DNA of 64,000 nt from an uncultured Chlorobiaceae bacterium (GCA_903820085.1 CAIJGA010000018.1:1-64000); one strand, 5' to 3'. Numbered from the stretch's first letter, positions 48,609 through 58,768 are shown. Translations and numbers: made by a program. Notes: generated from the letters alone by a model not told the origin.

Positions 48609-49562
48609 TTACTTCAGCTCTCGACCCAGAAGTGCTTTGACAAACTCGGCACGATCGAAGAGTTGAAGGTCATCGATTTTCTCTCCGACACCGATATACT
48701 TGACCGGCAGTTTCAATTCACGTGAAATGGAGAGCACAATTCCGCCTTTGGAGGTACCGTCAAGTTTGGTAACCACAAGACCGGTAACATTAACAAACTT
48801 TGTAAACTCCCTTGCCTGCTGCACGGCATTCTGCCCGGTAGTACCATCAAGAACCAGCAGTACTTCATGCGGAGCCTCGGGAATCCTCTTTTTGGCCACC
48901 CGCATGATTTTGGCAAGCTCCTCCATCAGGTGGCTTTTGTTATGCAACCGCCCGGCTGTATCAACCAGCACAACATCAGCATTTCTTGATACCGCAGCAC
49001 TGACGGCGTCATAAACCACCGAAGCCGGATCGGAACCATGCCCCTGGCCGATCATTGGAACACCAGCCCTGTCCGCCCATATCTGGAGCTGTTCATAGGC
49101 TGCGGCCCTGAAGGTATCGGCTGCCGCTATGATGACTTTTTTGCCTGCTTTATCATAATTGTGTGCAAGTTTGGCAACACTGGTGGTTTTGCCTGCACCA
49201 TTAACCCCCACTATTAAAATAACATAAGGTTTCGCCGGAAGCGGCGCGTCAAAATCAAGCGGATGTTCCTCTCCGGTCTCCTCAAGCATAAGCTGAATCT
49301 CCTCCATCAGCATTCTGTTCAGCTCCTCTTCCGAGTGGTAGGTCTCCTGTTTTGCCCGTTCCGTAATCGCATCAACAATCCCAAGCGTGGTTTCCACACC
49401 AACATCGGCCGCCACAAGAATCGTTTCAAGCTCTTCAAGAAACTCCTCGTCTATCTCTGTTTTCCCTTTTGTAATAACGGCAAGCTTATCCCGCAGTGTA
49501 TCACGGGTTTTTTCGAGCCCTTCTTTCAGCCTTGAAATTTTGAAATTGTCAAAAAAACCCAT
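48609..49562 (-). CDS. ftsY: Signal-recognition-particle receptor FtsY
   Basis: The GTPase that docks signal-recognition-particle/ribosome complexes at the membrane. The 317-residue protein lacks the long acidic N-terminal A domain of Escherichia coli, as in many bacteria. It has the NG core: four-helix N domain, G1 GVNGAGKTTSVAKLA, the DTFRAAAYEQLQIW block, G3 DTAGRLHNKSHLMEELAKI (shown as two parts: DTAGRLHNKS, HLMEELAKI), G4 TKLDGTSKGG and the C-terminal GVGEKIDDLQLF. It is divergent from thiL. Confidence 0.96.
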   Translation of the reverse strand: MGFFDNFKISRLKEGLEKTRDTLRDKLAVITKGKTEIDEEFLEELETILVAADVGVETTLGIVDAITERAKQETYHSEEELNRMLMEEIQLMLEETGEEHPLDFDAPLPAKPYVILIVGVNGAGKTTSVAKLAHNYDKAGKKVIIAAADTFRAAAYEQLQIWADRAGVPMIGQGHGSDPASVVYDAVSAAVSRNADVVLVDTAGRLHNKSHLMEELAKIMRVAKKRIPEAPHEVLLVLDGTTGQNAVQQAREFTKFVNVTGLVVTKLDGTSKGGIVLSISRELKLPVKYIGVGEKIDDLQLFDRAEFVKALLGRELK

Positions 49563-49616
49563 AAAAAGCAGATATTGTCTTTCTGTTATTGATAGCGAAA
49601 CCCTTGCCCCGGTGGA

Positions 49617-50741
49617 ATGAAAACGGCACCTGCCAGACCACTATCCGGCGTGAAACTTAATTTACTTAAAAAAATGTCATCTAAAGCTATCTCAGGCATC
49701 GGGGAGTTCGGTCTTATCGACAGAATTGCGGCTCTTGCTGCAACCACACTCCCTGCCGTACCTGAACTCCTGACGGGAATAGGCGACGACTGTGCTGTTT
49801 TTCAACCTTCGCCAAAACTTCTGCAGGTAGCCACCACCGATATGCTTGCCGACCAGGTACACTTCGATCTCTTGACGACCCCGCTGCGGCATCTTGGAAG
49901 CAAGGCAATCAGCGTCAACGTCTCCGATATCTGTGCCATGAATGCACTCCCCCGCTACGCGCTGATCTCTCTTGCCATTCCCGCCTCCTTTTCCGTGGCA
50001 ATGGTTGAGGAGCTTTACCAAGGGATGAGCCATGCAGCGAAAGAGTACGGTCTTGCCATTGCTGGTGGCGATACCTCTTCATCGCGCTCGGGTCTGGTCA
50101 TTTCAGTCTCCATGATCGGGGAGGTTTCTCCCGAACAGCTCACCTGCCGCAGCGGCGCCAGGAAGGGTGAGCTGATCTGCATTACCGGCTCCCTTGGAGG
50201 TGCGACGGCTGGTCTTAAACTCCTGATGCGTGAAAAGGAGATCATGCTGAACCATATCGAAAACAATGAGAGCTACAGCAGAAGCATGATGGCCGACCTG
50301 CAGGAGTACAGCGAAGCCATACAACAGCAGCTTCTCCCTCTTGCACGCATCGATATTGTCCGGTTTTTCCATGCAAACCATATCCACCCCTCTGCGATGA
50401 TCGATATTTCCGATGGTCTCAGCTCTGACCTTCAGCATATCTGCCGTCTTTCAAAGGTCGGCGCCCTGATTCATGAAGGAGGTATTCCAATCCACGGAAG
50501 CGCGCACCGGATTGCCGATGAACTGCAGGATGATGCCTTGACCTGGGCACTGACAGGCGGCGAGGATTACCAGTTGCTCTTTACCATCCCCAGAGAGGAG
50601 TACCCGGCCATTGCCGACAGCAAGGAAATCGCCGTCATCGGTGAAACCACCAGTGAGGAGGAGGGAGTACAGTTGAGCGATATTTACGGCATGAAGATTG
50701 ATTTGTCGTCTGTCAAGGGGTTTGATCATTTCGGCTCGTAA
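49617..50741 (+). CDS. thiL: Thiamine-monophosphate kinase
   Basis: Phosphorylates thiamine monophosphate to the active diphosphate. The frame is 374 residues from the ATG at 49617, or 355 from Met 20 (49674, MSSKAISGIGEFGLIDRI); the family starts near EFxLI, so the shorter form is equally likely. Family marks are TGIGDDCAVF, the Mg-binding ATTDMLADQVHF, LPRYALISLAIP, AIAGGDTSSS and MIDISDGLSSDLQHI. Other thiamine genes are absent nearby. Confidence 0.92.
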   Translation: MKTAPARPLSGVKLNLLKKMSSKAISGIGEFGLIDRIAALAATTLPAVPELLTGIGDDCAVFQPSPKLLQVATTDMLADQVHFDLLTTPLRHLGSKAISVNVSDICAMNALPRYALISLAIPASFSVAMVEELYQGMSHAAKEYGLAIAGGDTSSSRSGLVISVSMIGEVSPEQLTCRSGARKGELICITGSLGGATAGLKLLMREKEIMLNHIENNESYSRSMMADLQEYSEAIQQQLLPLARIDIVRFFHANHIHPSAMIDISDGLSSDLQHICRLSKVGALIHEGGIPIHGSAHRIADELQDDALTWALTGGEDYQLLFTIPREEYPAIADSKEIAVIGETTSEEEGVQLSDIYGMKIDLSSVKGFDHFGS

Positions 50742-50848
50742 CGGCTTTCATCTCCCTGAAATGACCAGCCCGAACAGGTGATATTTATTTTTTTTGGGAA
50801 AAAGGGTGAAGATGGTAAATTGTTCGTCCTGTCAGGTAACAATGACAA

Positions 50849-50934
50849 GCCGAAGTGGCGGAATTGGTAGACGCCCGGGACTTAAAATCCCGTGTTCAGC
50901 AATGGACGTACGGGTTCGATTCCCGTCTTCGGTA
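50849..50934 (+). tRNA. tRNA-Leu (anticodon UAA)
   Basis: An 86-base class II tRNA. The acceptor pair is GCCGAAG with CTTCGGT, the anticodon stem CGGGA with TCCCG and the loop CTTAAAA gives anticodon UAA, which reads UUA. A long variable arm (GTGTTCAGCAATGGACGTA region) and T-loop GGTTCGATTCC are in place. The 3' CCA is not encoded. It lies between thiL and the TrpB2 gene. Confidence 0.95.
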
Positions 50935-51001
50935 CCTTCGTCTTTCACTCTTTTCCTTTCCTTTCGATGTTGCTGCGATAAAAAACCAAACCAGAACAAT
51001 C

Positions 51002-52375
51002 ATGAGTTCGGAATTTACAAAGATCCTGCTGAACGAGGATGAAATGCCCCGCCAGTGGTACAACATCCAGGCTGATCTGCCTGTTCCGCTGCCGCCGCCT
51101 CTTGGGCCAGATGGAAAGCCGGTCGGACCGGATGCCCTTGCAAAGGTTTTTCCGATGAACCTTATCGAGCAGGAGATGAGCACTGAGCGGTGGATCGAAA
51201 TCCCCCAGGAGATACAGGCCATCCTGAAACTGTGGCGTCCCTCGCCACTCTACCGCGCCCGGCGGCTTGAAGCTGCACTCAAGACTCCAGCAAAGATTTT
51301 TTACAAAAATGAAGGGGTTTCGCCTGCAGGAAGCCACAAACCCAATACCGCTGTTGCCCAGGCATGGTACAATAAAGAGTTTGGCATCAAGCATCTCATT
51401 ACGGAGACCGGTGCCGGCCAGTGGGGAAGCGCACTTGCCATGAGCTGCAAGCTGGTCGGTATCGACTGCAAGGTCTTTATGGTACGCATAAGCTTCGACC
51501 AGAAGCCATTCCGTAAAATCATGATGAAAACCTGGGGGGCTGACTGCATTGCGAGTCCCAGCACAGAGACCGCTGTCGGACGCAGGATTCTTGCAGAAAT
51601 GCCCGATACACCGGGAAGCCTTGCCATTGCCATCAGTGAAGCCATCGAACAGGCCGTCAAGCATGATGACACACGATACGCTCTCGGCAGCGTCTTGAAC
51701 CACGTCATGCTGCACCAGACCATTATCGGTCTTGAGGCCCGCAAACAGCTTGACAAGGTGGGACTCTATCCCGATATCGTCATCGGCTGTGCTGGCGGAG
51801 GCTCAAACTTTGCCGGCATCAGTTTCCCTTTCATCTGTGACAAGATTCACGGACGTGAAGTTCAGGTCATCGCGACAGAGCCCGAAGCCTGCCCTACCCT
51901 CACCAGAGGCCCCTATATCTATGATAATGGCGATGAGGCTAAAATGACGCCGCTCCTGGCAATGCACAGCCTCGGCCATGGCTTTATTCCTCCAGCCATT
52001 CATGCCGGCGGGTTACGCTATCACGGCATGGCACCGCTGGTCAGCCATGTCAAGCAGCTCGGGCTTATTGAGGCTACCTCCATCGGTCAGACTGAATGTT
52101 ATGAGGCTGCCATGCTGTTCGCCCATACCGAAGGGTTCATACCCGCGCCGGAGACCTCACATGCCATAGCGCAGACTATCCGCGAAGCCAAACAGGCGAA
52201 GGAAGAGGGAAAAGAAAAGGTGATTCTCATGAACTGGTCAGGCCACGGCCTGATGGATCTTCAGGGTTATGATGCCTTCATGTCAGGAAAGCTCAGCGAT
52301 TACGCCCTCCCCGAAGAGTTGCTGCAGCGCTCACTTCTGGCAGTGAAAGATCATCCTCCAGCTCCGCAGCTTTAG
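51002..52375 (+). CDS. trpB2: TrpB2-type tryptophan synthase beta chain
   Basis: A 457-residue PLP enzyme of the TrpB2 group, longer than the TrpB1 of the TrpA complex. The PLP Lys is in [18 protein letters not shown], followed by [24 protein letters not shown] and a C-terminal [10 protein letters not shown]. TrpB2 makes tryptophan from indole and serine without a strong TrpA contact. The ATG at 51002 is used because the open frame upstream runs through the tRNA. trpA is not adjacent. A terminator follows. Confidence 0.9.
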   Translation: MSSEFTKILLNEDEMPRQWYNIQADLPVPLPPPLGPDGKPVGPDALAKVFPMNLIEQEMSTERWIEIPQEIQAILKLWRPSPLYRARRLEAALKTPAKIFYKNEGVSPAGSHKPNTAVAQAWYNKEFGIKHLITETGAGQWGSALAMSCKLVGIDCKVFMVRISFDQKPFRKIMMKTWGADCIASPSTETAVGRRILAEMPDTPGSLAIAISEAIEQAVKHDDTRYALGSVLNHVMLHQTIIGLEARKQLDKVGLYPDIVIGCAGGGSNFAGISFPFICDKIHGREVQVIATEPEACPTLTRGPYIYDNGDEAKMTPLLAMHSLGHGFIPPAIHAGGLRYHGMAPLVSHVKQLGLIEATSIGQTECYEAAMLFAHTEGFIPAPETSHAIAQTIREAKQAKEEGKEKVILMNWSGHGLMDLQGYDAFMSGKLSDYALPEELLQRSLLAVKDHPPAPQL

Positions 52376-52380
52376 GCATA

Positions 52381-52408
52381 AAAAAACCCCGGTTACCCGG
52401 GGTTTTTT
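52381..52408. terminator. Bidirectional terminator between trpB2 and clpC
   Basis: AAAAAACCCCGG, loop TTAC, CCGGGGTTTTTT: a perfect 12-base stem with A- and T-runs, placed between the convergent stops. Confidence 0.93.
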
Positions 52409-52411
52409 CTT

Positions 52412-54958
52412 TTACTCCTTGTCAAGCTTTTCCTCCTGCTTGTCCTGAGTGACAGGAGCAGGCCCGTCAAGAAAGGTGAGTTCATTCTTTTCGGCATCAA
52501 GAGCAATCCTGATGGTACTTCCTTCAATAAATCGCCCTTTAAGCATCTCTTCGGCAAGGGGATCTTCCACATATTTCTGCAACGCCCTTTTCAGGGGACG
52601 GGCACCATATTTCTGGTCATAGCCTTTATCGACCAGAAACTCCTTGGCGTTTTCATCAATTTGAACCTCAATACCCATGTCGTGGAGCCTCTTGAACAGC
52701 TTGCCGGCAGTAATATCAATGATTTTGAAAATATGCTGTTTTTCGAGCGGATGAAAAACAATGATATCATCAATACGATTAAGGAACTCGGGATTAAAGA
52801 CCCGTTTAAGGGCATCCTCAATGGTTGATTTCATCGCCTTGTAGCTTCCGGTGGAATCCTCCGGCGCCGTAAAGCCCATGCCGGAACCTGCACCGAAACT
52901 CTTGATGTCCTTGGCGCCGATATTCGAGGTCATAATGATAACGGTGTTGCGGAAATCGACTTTCCGTCCCATGCCATCAGTCAACACCCCTTCGTCAAGC
53001 ACCTGAAGCAGAATGTTAAAGACATCGGGGTGCGCTTTTTCGATCTCGTCAATAAGAACAACCGAATAGGGTTTGCGGCGCACTTTTTCGGTCAGTTGAC
53101 CGCCCTCTTCATAGCCGACATAGCCCGGAGGCGCACCAACAAGACGGCTGACCGAAAACTTCTCCATATACTCGCTCATATCAGCGCGGATCAGGGCATC
53201 TTCGGAGTCAAACATATAACGGGTCAGCGCTTTGGCAAGTTCCGTCTTGCCGACACCGGTTGGTCCAAGAAAAATAAAGGAGCCAATCGGACGTGACGGA
53301 TCTTTCAGCCCCGCACGAGTCCGCTGGATGGCCTTGGTAATCTTTTTGATGGCCTCATCCTGACCGATAACCTCTTTGGTAAGGTCGGCCTCCATGGAAA
53401 GCAGCTTTTTCGATTCCGACTGTGCAACTCTGGCCACCGGAATACCGGTCATCATGGCAATAACGGAGGTAATATCAGCCTCGGTTACATCATAGACACT
53501 CTCCGATGCCCTGTCCTCCCACTCCTGCTTGGCCAGATCAAGTGCATCAATCAGGTGTTTCTCTTTATCACGAAGCCTTGCCGCCTCTTCAAAATTCTGC
53601 ATCTTCACGACCTGGTTCTTCTCGGTCTTTACTTCCTCAATAGATTTTTCAAGTTCAAGAATCTCCTGCGGTACATGAATATTGCTTAAATGAACCCGGG
53701 CACCAGCCTCATCCATGACATCAATGGCCTTGTCGGGCAGAAAGCGATCGGTGATATAGCGTTCGGAAAGCTTGACAGCCTTCTCGATCGAGTCTTCCGA
53801 ATAGTTGACATGATGATGAACCTCATACTTCGACTTGATGTTGTTGAGAATCTGGATCGTCTCGTCAACCGAAGTTGGCTCAACCATGATTTTCTGGAAC
53901 CTCCGGTCGAGGGCACCATCTTTTTCAATAAACTGACGATACTCGTCCAGAGTTGTTGCTCCGATACACTGAAGCTCACCGCGAGCAAGAGCGGGCTTGA
54001 ATATATTGCTTGCGTCAAGCGAACCCGAAGCGCCGCCGGCACCGACAATGGTGTGCAGCTCATCGATAAAGAGAATCACATCGCGCGACCGTTCAAGTTC
54101 ATTCATGAGGGCCTTCATCCGCTCCTCGAACTGACCCCGGTATTTGGTGCCGGCGACAAGCGCCGCCAGATCGAGAGCAACAACCCGCTTGTCATACAAG
54201 ACCCTCGATACCTTGCGCTGCACAATCTTGAGGGCAAGACCTTCGGCGATGGCAGTTTTGCCGACGCCAGGTTCACCGATCAGTACCGGATTATTCTTTT
54301 TGCGACGACTGAGTACCTGAGCCACACGCTCAATCTCTTTTTCACGTCCGATAATGGGATCAAGCTTGTCATCAAGGGCAAGACGGGTAAGGTCACGACC
54401 GAAATTGTCGAGCACAGGGGTTTTGGTTCTCTCGCCTTTTCTCTGCTCAGGCCGTTTGGATGATCGTTCAGAGCCGCCTGACGAATAGGCCCCCTCCATG
54501 GGAGGCTCATTCGACTCGCTCTTGCTGCTGGTGATGCTCAGAAGCTCATCGCGAACAAGATCATAGGTCACTCCAAACTGCTCGAGAATCTGGGAAGCGA
54601 TATTATCTTCCCCCTTCATGATCGAAAGCAGAAGATGCTCTGTTCCAATAACATTGGACTTGCAGATTTTTGCTTCGAGGTAGGTTATTTTCAGCACCTT
54701 CTCAGCCTGCTTGGTCAGGGGAACATTGCCCATCTGCGCTTCAGGCACCCGAGGGTGCGTGCTTTCCTCTATCTTCAGCTTGAGACCAAAAAGATCTATC
54801 TTGAGATTCTTTAATATTCTGGCACCAATACCCTCACCTTCCTTGATGAGACCCAGGAGAAGATGCTCCGTTCCGATGTAGTCATGACCTAACCGTAGCG
54901 CTTCCTCCCGGCTGAGGCGGATAACATCCTGAACTCTATTTGAAAAATTTCCTTCCAT
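52412..54958 (-). CDS. clpC: ClpC-type AAA+ unfoldase
   Basis: An ATP-dependent unfoldase that feeds proteins to ClpP. From the ATG at 54958 it is 848 residues; a TTG five codons earlier is possible. It has two Clp-N repeats (about residues 5-140), the first AAA domain with [16 protein letters not shown], the UVR-type middle helix [16 protein letters not shown] that marks ClpC, and the second AAA domain with [15 protein letters not shown] and [20 protein letters not shown] (read as [20 protein letters not shown]). It is monocistronic; no CtsR, McsA or McsB genes are adjacent. Confidence 0.96.
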   Translation of the reverse strand: MEGNFSNRVQDVIRLSREEALRLGHDYIGTEHLLLGLIKEGEGIGARILKNLKIDLFGLKLKIEESTHPRVPEAQMGNVPLTKQAEKVLKITYLEAKICKSNVIGTEHLLLSIMKGEDNIASQILEQFGVTYDLVRDELLSITSSKSESNEPPMEGAYSSGGSERSSKRPEQRKGERTKTPVLDNFGRDLTRLALDDKLDPIIGREKEIERVAQVLSRRKKNNPVLIGEPGVGKTAIAEGLALKIVQRKVSRVLYDKRVVALDLAALVAGTKYRGQFEERMKALMNELERSRDVILFIDELHTIVGAGGASGSLDASNIFKPALARGELQCIGATTLDEYRQFIEKDGALDRRFQKIMVEPTSVDETIQILNNIKSKYEVHHHVNYSEDSIEKAVKLSERYITDRFLPDKAIDVMDEAGARVHLSNIHVPQEILELEKSIEEVKTEKNQVVKMQNFEEAARLRDKEKHLIDALDLAKQEWEDRASESVYDVTEADITSVIAMMTGIPVARVAQSESKKLLSMEADLTKEVIGQDEAIKKITKAIQRTRAGLKDPSRPIGSFIFLGPTGVGKTELAKALTRYMFDSEDALIRADMSEYMEKFSVSRLVGAPPGYVGYEEGGQLTEKVRRKPYSVVLIDEIEKAHPDVFNILLQVLDEGVLTDGMGRKVDFRNTVIIMTSNIGAKDIKSFGAGSGMGFTAPEDSTGSYKAMKSTIEDALKRVFNPEFLNRIDDIIVFHPLEKQHIFKIIDITAGKLFKRLHDMGIEVQIDENAKEFLVDKGYDQKYGARPLKRALQKYVEDPLAEEMLKGRFIEGSTIRIALDAEKNELTFLDGPAPVTQDKQEEKLDKE

Positions 54959-55135
54959 TCTTTTATATATCAATAAAATTGTTGTGAATACCCCGTTTCA
55001 TCCTCTCCTGATATGCACAAGGCAAATATAACCGTGAAAAAATAATTTCTTAAAGATAGCTACTTTATAACAATTCCATAAAAAAGAGAAAACTCGCGCC
55101 ATCCGTTAAAGGTTCTCCAACATCCAGAATCACCT

Positions 55136-55606
55136 ATGAATGTTCAACACATCCTTATTGACGACAGCAATGCGGAACACCGCAACCTGTCAATTTACCG
55201 AACCGGAAAAATAAACAGGATACGGCTTGAAGACAAAGCGTACAAAATTTACTGTTCAATAGAGCTTGATGCTCACAACTATGCAGCATTTTTCCATTAC
55301 GACTTTCCTGCAATATTAAACACACTCCCCTTCCTCTCGGAAAGCAAGAACGGACTTGACAGTTGGGACGAGGCGTTTTTGCATAACAGCAGCCTTGCCC
55401 TGATGAACAACATTATCGCTGAGCGCGTAAAGTCAATCAATCCGGAAAAAAAGGAGATGATTCTGCTCGGCTGGCAGGATCAGCCGGTAGGGGTGGCCTA
55501 CATCCGTGACCTCGATCCTGCAAGGTTTCTTGCCTTTCTCAAAGCTCTCAGGCAGTTCATCGCAGAATCAGAGGCAGAAGGGTACGATCTGGAATTTATG
55601 TTGTGA
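55136..55606 (+). CDS. Conserved-looking hypothetical protein, 156 residues
   Basis: Not recognised. The sequence is balanced and looks like a soluble alpha/beta protein: GKINRIRLEDKAYKIYCSIE (split: GKINRIRLEDK, AYKIYCSIE), the aromatic AAFFHYDFPAIL and a C-terminal helix (FLAFLKALRQFIAESEAE). No signal peptide, membrane segment, Cys pairs or nucleotide motif is seen. The ATG at 55136 follows a typical promoter-length gap after divergent clpC. It ends eight bases before the convergent YeeZ-like gene. Function is unknown. Confidence 0.7.
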   Translation: MNVQHILIDDSNAEHRNLSIYRTGKINRIRLEDKAYKIYCSIELDAHNYAAFFHYDFPAILNTLPFLSESKNGLDSWDEAFLHNSSLALMNNIIAERVKSINPEKKEMILLGWQDQPVGVAYIRDLDPARFLAFLKALRQFIAESEAEGYDLEFML

Positions 55607-55614
55607 AACCATCG

Positions 55615-56439
55615 CTATCCTGGTTGCGAAGATGGATCGGGATAGAGAAAATGGTAATGCAAAGCATTGATCATCTTGTCACTGTTCACCAGTTTATAGG
55701 GGGCTGGTTCAGCGGATGGTGCGAGCGGAGGAGACTCAATTCCTGCCGTTGCAGCCGCCCTGCCGTAGTACTCCTTTCTGAGCGGATGAACCGGACTGCA
55801 AGCGTTGAACACTTCACCCCATTGTTCCAGACGGATGATTTCCGAGATGATCTTGACGCAATCGTCACGATGAACAAGATTCATGGGCTGATCGGAGTGC
55901 GTGATCTCTGCCATACTGGCGAGATACTTTGCCGGATTGCGGTCATAACCGACAAGGCCGCCAAAACGCAATACGGTGGTCTGGAACCCGCTCTCCTGCA
56001 TCAGCATCTCCTCGACCAAAAGCAGCGCCTGACCGGCAAGCGATTCAGGATCAACGCCGTCCTCTTCGGTAACCTCGCTATTGAGGGCAGGATAGACCGA
56101 TGTAGAGCTGACAAGCAGCACGGAACGCACCGGTGACTGGCCAAGAGCATCAATCAGAGAGGAAAACTGCTCAATATGGTACTCGACAATGTCGTCACGC
56201 CGGGCAGGCGGAATATTGACGATAAGAATATCGCTTTGCAGAAAAGCGACAATATCATCACCGTTCACCTCAGGGTCCAACTTTACCAGATACGGCTCAA
56301 CGCCTGCATCATGAATGGTTTCAAGCCTCTCCTCCCTCGTGGTAGATCCCTTGACCGAATAGCCCTCTTTAACAAGCGTGCGGGCCAGCGGCAAACCAAG
56401 CCAGCCACACCCGAGTATCGTGATCGTTTCCTTTTTCAT
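55615..56439 (-). CDS. YeeZ-like NAD(P)-binding epimerase-family protein
   Basis: A 274-residue Rossmann-fold protein. ITILGCGWLGLPLARTLV is the typical YeeZ/YeeU-neighbour GxGWLG start, SVLLVSSTSVYP and VLRFGGLVGYDRNP mark the extended SDR core, but the Tyr-x3-Lys catalytic pair is not intact (AGQALLLVEEM replaces it), so it may bind rather than oxidise. The ATG overlaps the stop of a small upstream frame as ATGA. It may be in an operon with the CWC protein at 56643-56864. Substrate is unknown. Confidence 0.8.
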   Translation of the reverse strand: MKKETITILGCGWLGLPLARTLVKEGYSVKGSTTREERLETIHDAGVEPYLVKLDPEVNGDDIVAFLQSDILIVNIPPARRDDIVEYHIEQFSSLIDALGQSPVRSVLLVSSTSVYPALNSEVTEEDGVDPESLAGQALLLVEEMLMQESGFQTTVLRFGGLVGYDRNPAKYLASMAEITHSDQPMNLVHRDDCVKIISEIIRLEQWGEVFNACSPVHPLRKEYYGRAAATAGIESPPLAPSAEPAPYKLVNSDKMINALHYHFLYPDPSSQPG

Positions 56440-56627
56440 GGCACATGTTTTGCGGTTACTGTTTCAATGACCACAATGTACATGATCAGCGACTGCATTT
56501 CAACTGAATTCACCTTCAGTTTCAAGCCTTTCAATGGACCGGCGATAGAGGTATTGACCTGTGCGGCAAGATTCGGATTTTTGCAGGCGCGTTCCCCGCC
56601 CCGAACCCTTTGGATGGCAGCTTGCAC
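56436..56627 (-). CDS. Possible 63-residue hypothetical protein
   Basis: A GTG-initiated frame that starts 15 bases after the CWC stop and ends with ATGA overlapping the YeeZ-like start, an arrangement common in real operons. The C-terminal half (LKGLKLKVNSVEMQSLIMYI) looks protein-like and the N-terminus is basic. No family is recognised, no ribosome site is seen, and chance is a real alternative. Confidence 0.3.
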   Translation of the reverse strand: MQAAIQRVRGGERACKNPNLAAQVNTSIAGPLKGLKLKVNSVEMQSLIMYIVVIETVTAKHVP

Positions 56628-56642
56628 AAAATGGATAAAAAC

Positions 56643-56864
56643 TCAAGAACTTTCACCCGTACCGGCCTCCTCGATAAGCCGATCGAGACAGTTGCTGCAA
56701 ATACATGTTTTATAACGCTCAGCAAGATACTCCTTCACTTCGGCTGGAACCCTCCTGCTGGCACACCAGCAGGTTGAAGAGAGTGAACAGGTAAACTGCT
56801 GCCCGCATATCGGACAGTTTACCGTGTTACCGCTGCCTGCAGTTTGTTCGACGGAATGTGTCAT
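56643..56864 (-). CDS. Cysteine-rich CWC-family protein
   Basis: A 73-residue protein with NCPICGQQFTCS, then CWC inside STCWCASRRVP and a late CICSNCL. This matches the cysteine-rich CWC family (named after its CWC triad), which is thought to bind metal; the function is not established. No signal peptide. It lies upstream of the small frame and YeeZ-like gene on the minus strand. Confidence 0.8.
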   Translation of the reverse strand: MTHSVEQTAGSGNTVNCPICGQQFTCSLSSTCWCASRRVPAEVKEYLAERYKTCICSNCLDRLIEEAGTGESS

Positions 56865-56906
56865 GGCTGTTCATTGGTTCAATATTGTTAGCCTTTATAC
56901 CTAGTT

Positions 56907-57203
56907 TTATACCGTGAGTGTCTGGCGAAGCGCTTTCTGCCACCCCATAAGAAGCTGCTCTCTTGTCTCTGCCTCCATGGCAGGCGTATAGGTGCATTCC
57001 ACCGTTTGCAGTGCACGCAGATCCGCGCCTGACTTCCATATACCGGTATGCAACCCGGCCAGGAAAGCAACTCCGAGAGAGGTCGATTCACTCTGTTGCG
57101 GCACCAAAACGGGGATATTGAGCATGCCTCGTGTTATTGGAAATGCGTTGACGGGTTGCTCCAACTCCTGCAATGCAGCCAACCAGATTGAGCGGATTGT
57201 CAA
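56907..57203 (-). pseudogene. Decayed glycerol-kinase C-terminal remnant
   Basis: A 98-residue frame whose last 70 residues read like the C-terminal FGGY domain of glycerol kinase: NIPVLVPQQSESTSLGVAFL, then AGLHTGIWKSGADL, and MEAETREQLLMGWQKALRQ. The preceding residues are out of character; in another frame (GVGATRQRISN) the expected DGG-type segment appears, so a frameshift near 57130-57150 is likely. The ATP-binding N-terminal two-thirds are absent because a different gene begins at 57200. No glp genes are nearby. Confidence 0.6.
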
Positions 57204-57940
57204 TGGGACATGATCAGCCTGTAATCGTGAATTTCAAGGTGAATCAAGACCGGGCCGCCAAGCGGCCTGCCTTTCGGCCCCTTCGGAGTTACCTGCCTTA
57301 TCGAGGGATAGACAACTCCTGAACTGTTTTTTGCATGCTGCAGCACAACATTGGATGCGGCTGCAAGCGGGCTGATGATCCGGGCAGTATAGTCGTGCTG
57401 AATCAGAAGGCCTGTCTTGCTGTCAAACCTGAACCGCTGCACCCTGCTGTGGGTGGGAATCTCATCCGGAAACTGCGCCTCCAGCCAACCCGGTTCAAGC
57501 TCAGTCCAAATGATATCCTCCCGCATCAGCAACGCCGGAAGGGTAAAGTAATTCCAGGAAGCATAGTTGGCAAAATAGCTCATATCAAGGTCATCCCAGA
57601 TGAACAGCCTTCTGCCGATTTTGAAATAATCCCGCGCATTGCGGCGCTCTGAAATGACCTGACCCTGTCTATTTTCCAGGCGGACGTTGGGGCCGTCAAG
57701 AACTCCCGTGATACCTGATTCGCAACCAATCGGAGTCAAGGTGGAATATGGCCGGTGAACATCTAAAATCATTTTGGCATGGCGGAAAAACGGCCGCCGT
57801 TTCAAGGTAAACGCCAGTCCGGAGGCGCTGATCTCGACTTCAAGCGTTTTTGCGTTTTGCCAGAGCGCGCATCCACCGTAAGCGGCAATAGCCTTTTCTG
57901 CTGTTTCTGTCAGGCTCATAGAAATATCTGGTTTTATCAT
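57200..57940 (-). CDS. Uncharacterised protein of 246 residues
   Basis: Not recognised to a named family. The sequence is soluble with many aromatic residues (YFANYASWNYFTLP, TELEPGWLEAQFP), and the C-terminus ends in VLIHLEIHDYRLIM. It looks like a lipid- or carbohydrate-binding beta-rich protein, but this is only an impression. Met 1 (57940) or Met 8 (57919, MSLTETAEKAIAAYGG) may be the start. Its stop abuts the glycerol-kinase remnant. Confidence 0.65.
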   Translation of the reverse strand: MIKPDISMSLTETAEKAIAAYGGCALWQNAKTLEVEISASGLAFTLKRRPFFRHAKMILDVHRPYSTLTPIGCESGITGVLDGPNVRLENRQGQVISERRNARDYFKIGRRLFIWDDLDMSYFANYASWNYFTLPALLMREDIIWTELEPGWLEAQFPDEIPTHSRVQRFRFDSKTGLLIQHDYTARIISPLAAASNVVLQHAKNSSGVVYPSIRQVTPKGPKGRPLGGPVLIHLEIHDYRLIMSH

Positions 57941-58030
57941 GCAATGACCTTATATCAACTCCTAATAGACATCACTACCTTTGTATTCAAATAGAAAGAT
58001 AAACGCGTTACAATCTACCGCTCTGAGCAA

Positions 58031-58768
58031 TCAGTCATCCTGCTTCTCCGTGAGATATTTCCAGTATTTCATCGGCATGTTGGATTTCTGGAGACGGGGG
58101 TTTTTGCGGTCAGGGATTGCTATGGTTTTAAAGAAAGCTTGCCACAAAGCCTGCACCCTTTTTTCGTCGTCTGAAAGGGCGGGAGCGGTGAATTGCTCGA
58201 TGGTACCGAACTGGAGCGTTCCCTGATTCCATCGGGCGGCGGTGCGGCGGCGAACGTCGTAGAGAAACCAGTGCTGCGCGCGGAGCCTTCGGCTGAAGTG
58301 GTACGCGAGAGGGTGGATGATGTTATGGTCGGGCTCCATTTTTGCCAGATAGGCTCCTTCCTGGAGTTTTTCGAACCGTAAAAGCCCTTTCATGCGGTGG
58401 AGCTCTCTGCCTGCTTTTTTGGCAACGCCAACAATATCGCGCACTGCAGGGTGAGTGAGGTGGCCGTTAATCTTGTCGCCATGGATGAAAGCAAGCGAGA
58501 GGAAATGCAGCAGGCTGCTCTCCATCCCCTCTTTTTCGGCAAGCATGAAGGAGTAAAGGGTATGGGCGGCATCGGGCGCCTGCTTGCGAAGCCGGAAAAA
58601 GAGCGCTTCGGCCTGGGTGGCATCGGTACCGATAAAGAAACCATCTTCAAAGAGGGTGTCCTTGCGCTCTGCAAGAGCAACCTGTTCCGGGTCGGGTTCC
58701 TCTTCGAGAATCCAGGCCATTGCGGAAAGAAGGCCATCGGCGGTGCCGTCGTAGAGATATCGGTTCAT
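58031..58768 (-). CDS. DUF4130 / TIGR03915-type DNA-metabolism protein
   Basis: A 245-residue protein of the group usually annotated as probable DNA metabolism protein. It starts at Met 23 of the longest frame (58768, MNRYLYDGTADGLLSAMAWI), matching the YLYDGS-type family start; the upstream 22 codons overlap the radical-SAM gene. The C-terminal DUF4130 blocks are FHHL-type MKGLLRFEKLQEGAYLA, HNIIHPLAYHFSRRL and WFLYDVRRRTAARWN. The start lies five bases after the radical-SAM stop, so the two proteins are translated as a unit. The exact reaction is not known. Confidence 0.85.
   Translation of the reverse strand: MNRYLYDGTADGLLSAMAWILEEEPDPEQVALAERKDTLFEDGFFIGTDATQAEALFFRLRKQAPDAAHTLYSFMLAEKEGMESSLLHFLSLAFIHGDKINGHLTHPAVRDIVGVAKKAGRELHRMKGLLRFEKLQEGAYLAKMEPDHNIIHPLAYHFSRRLRAQHWFLYDVRRRTAARWNQGTLQFGTIEQFTAPALSDDEKRVQALWQAFFKTIAIPDRKNPRLQKSNMPMKYWKYLTEKQDD

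Noticed and set aside
50855-51001. Coding frame extending through the tRNA-Leu gene into TrpB2
   Set aside because: It reads through a complete tRNA; the ATG at 51002 gives the normal TrpB2 N-terminus.
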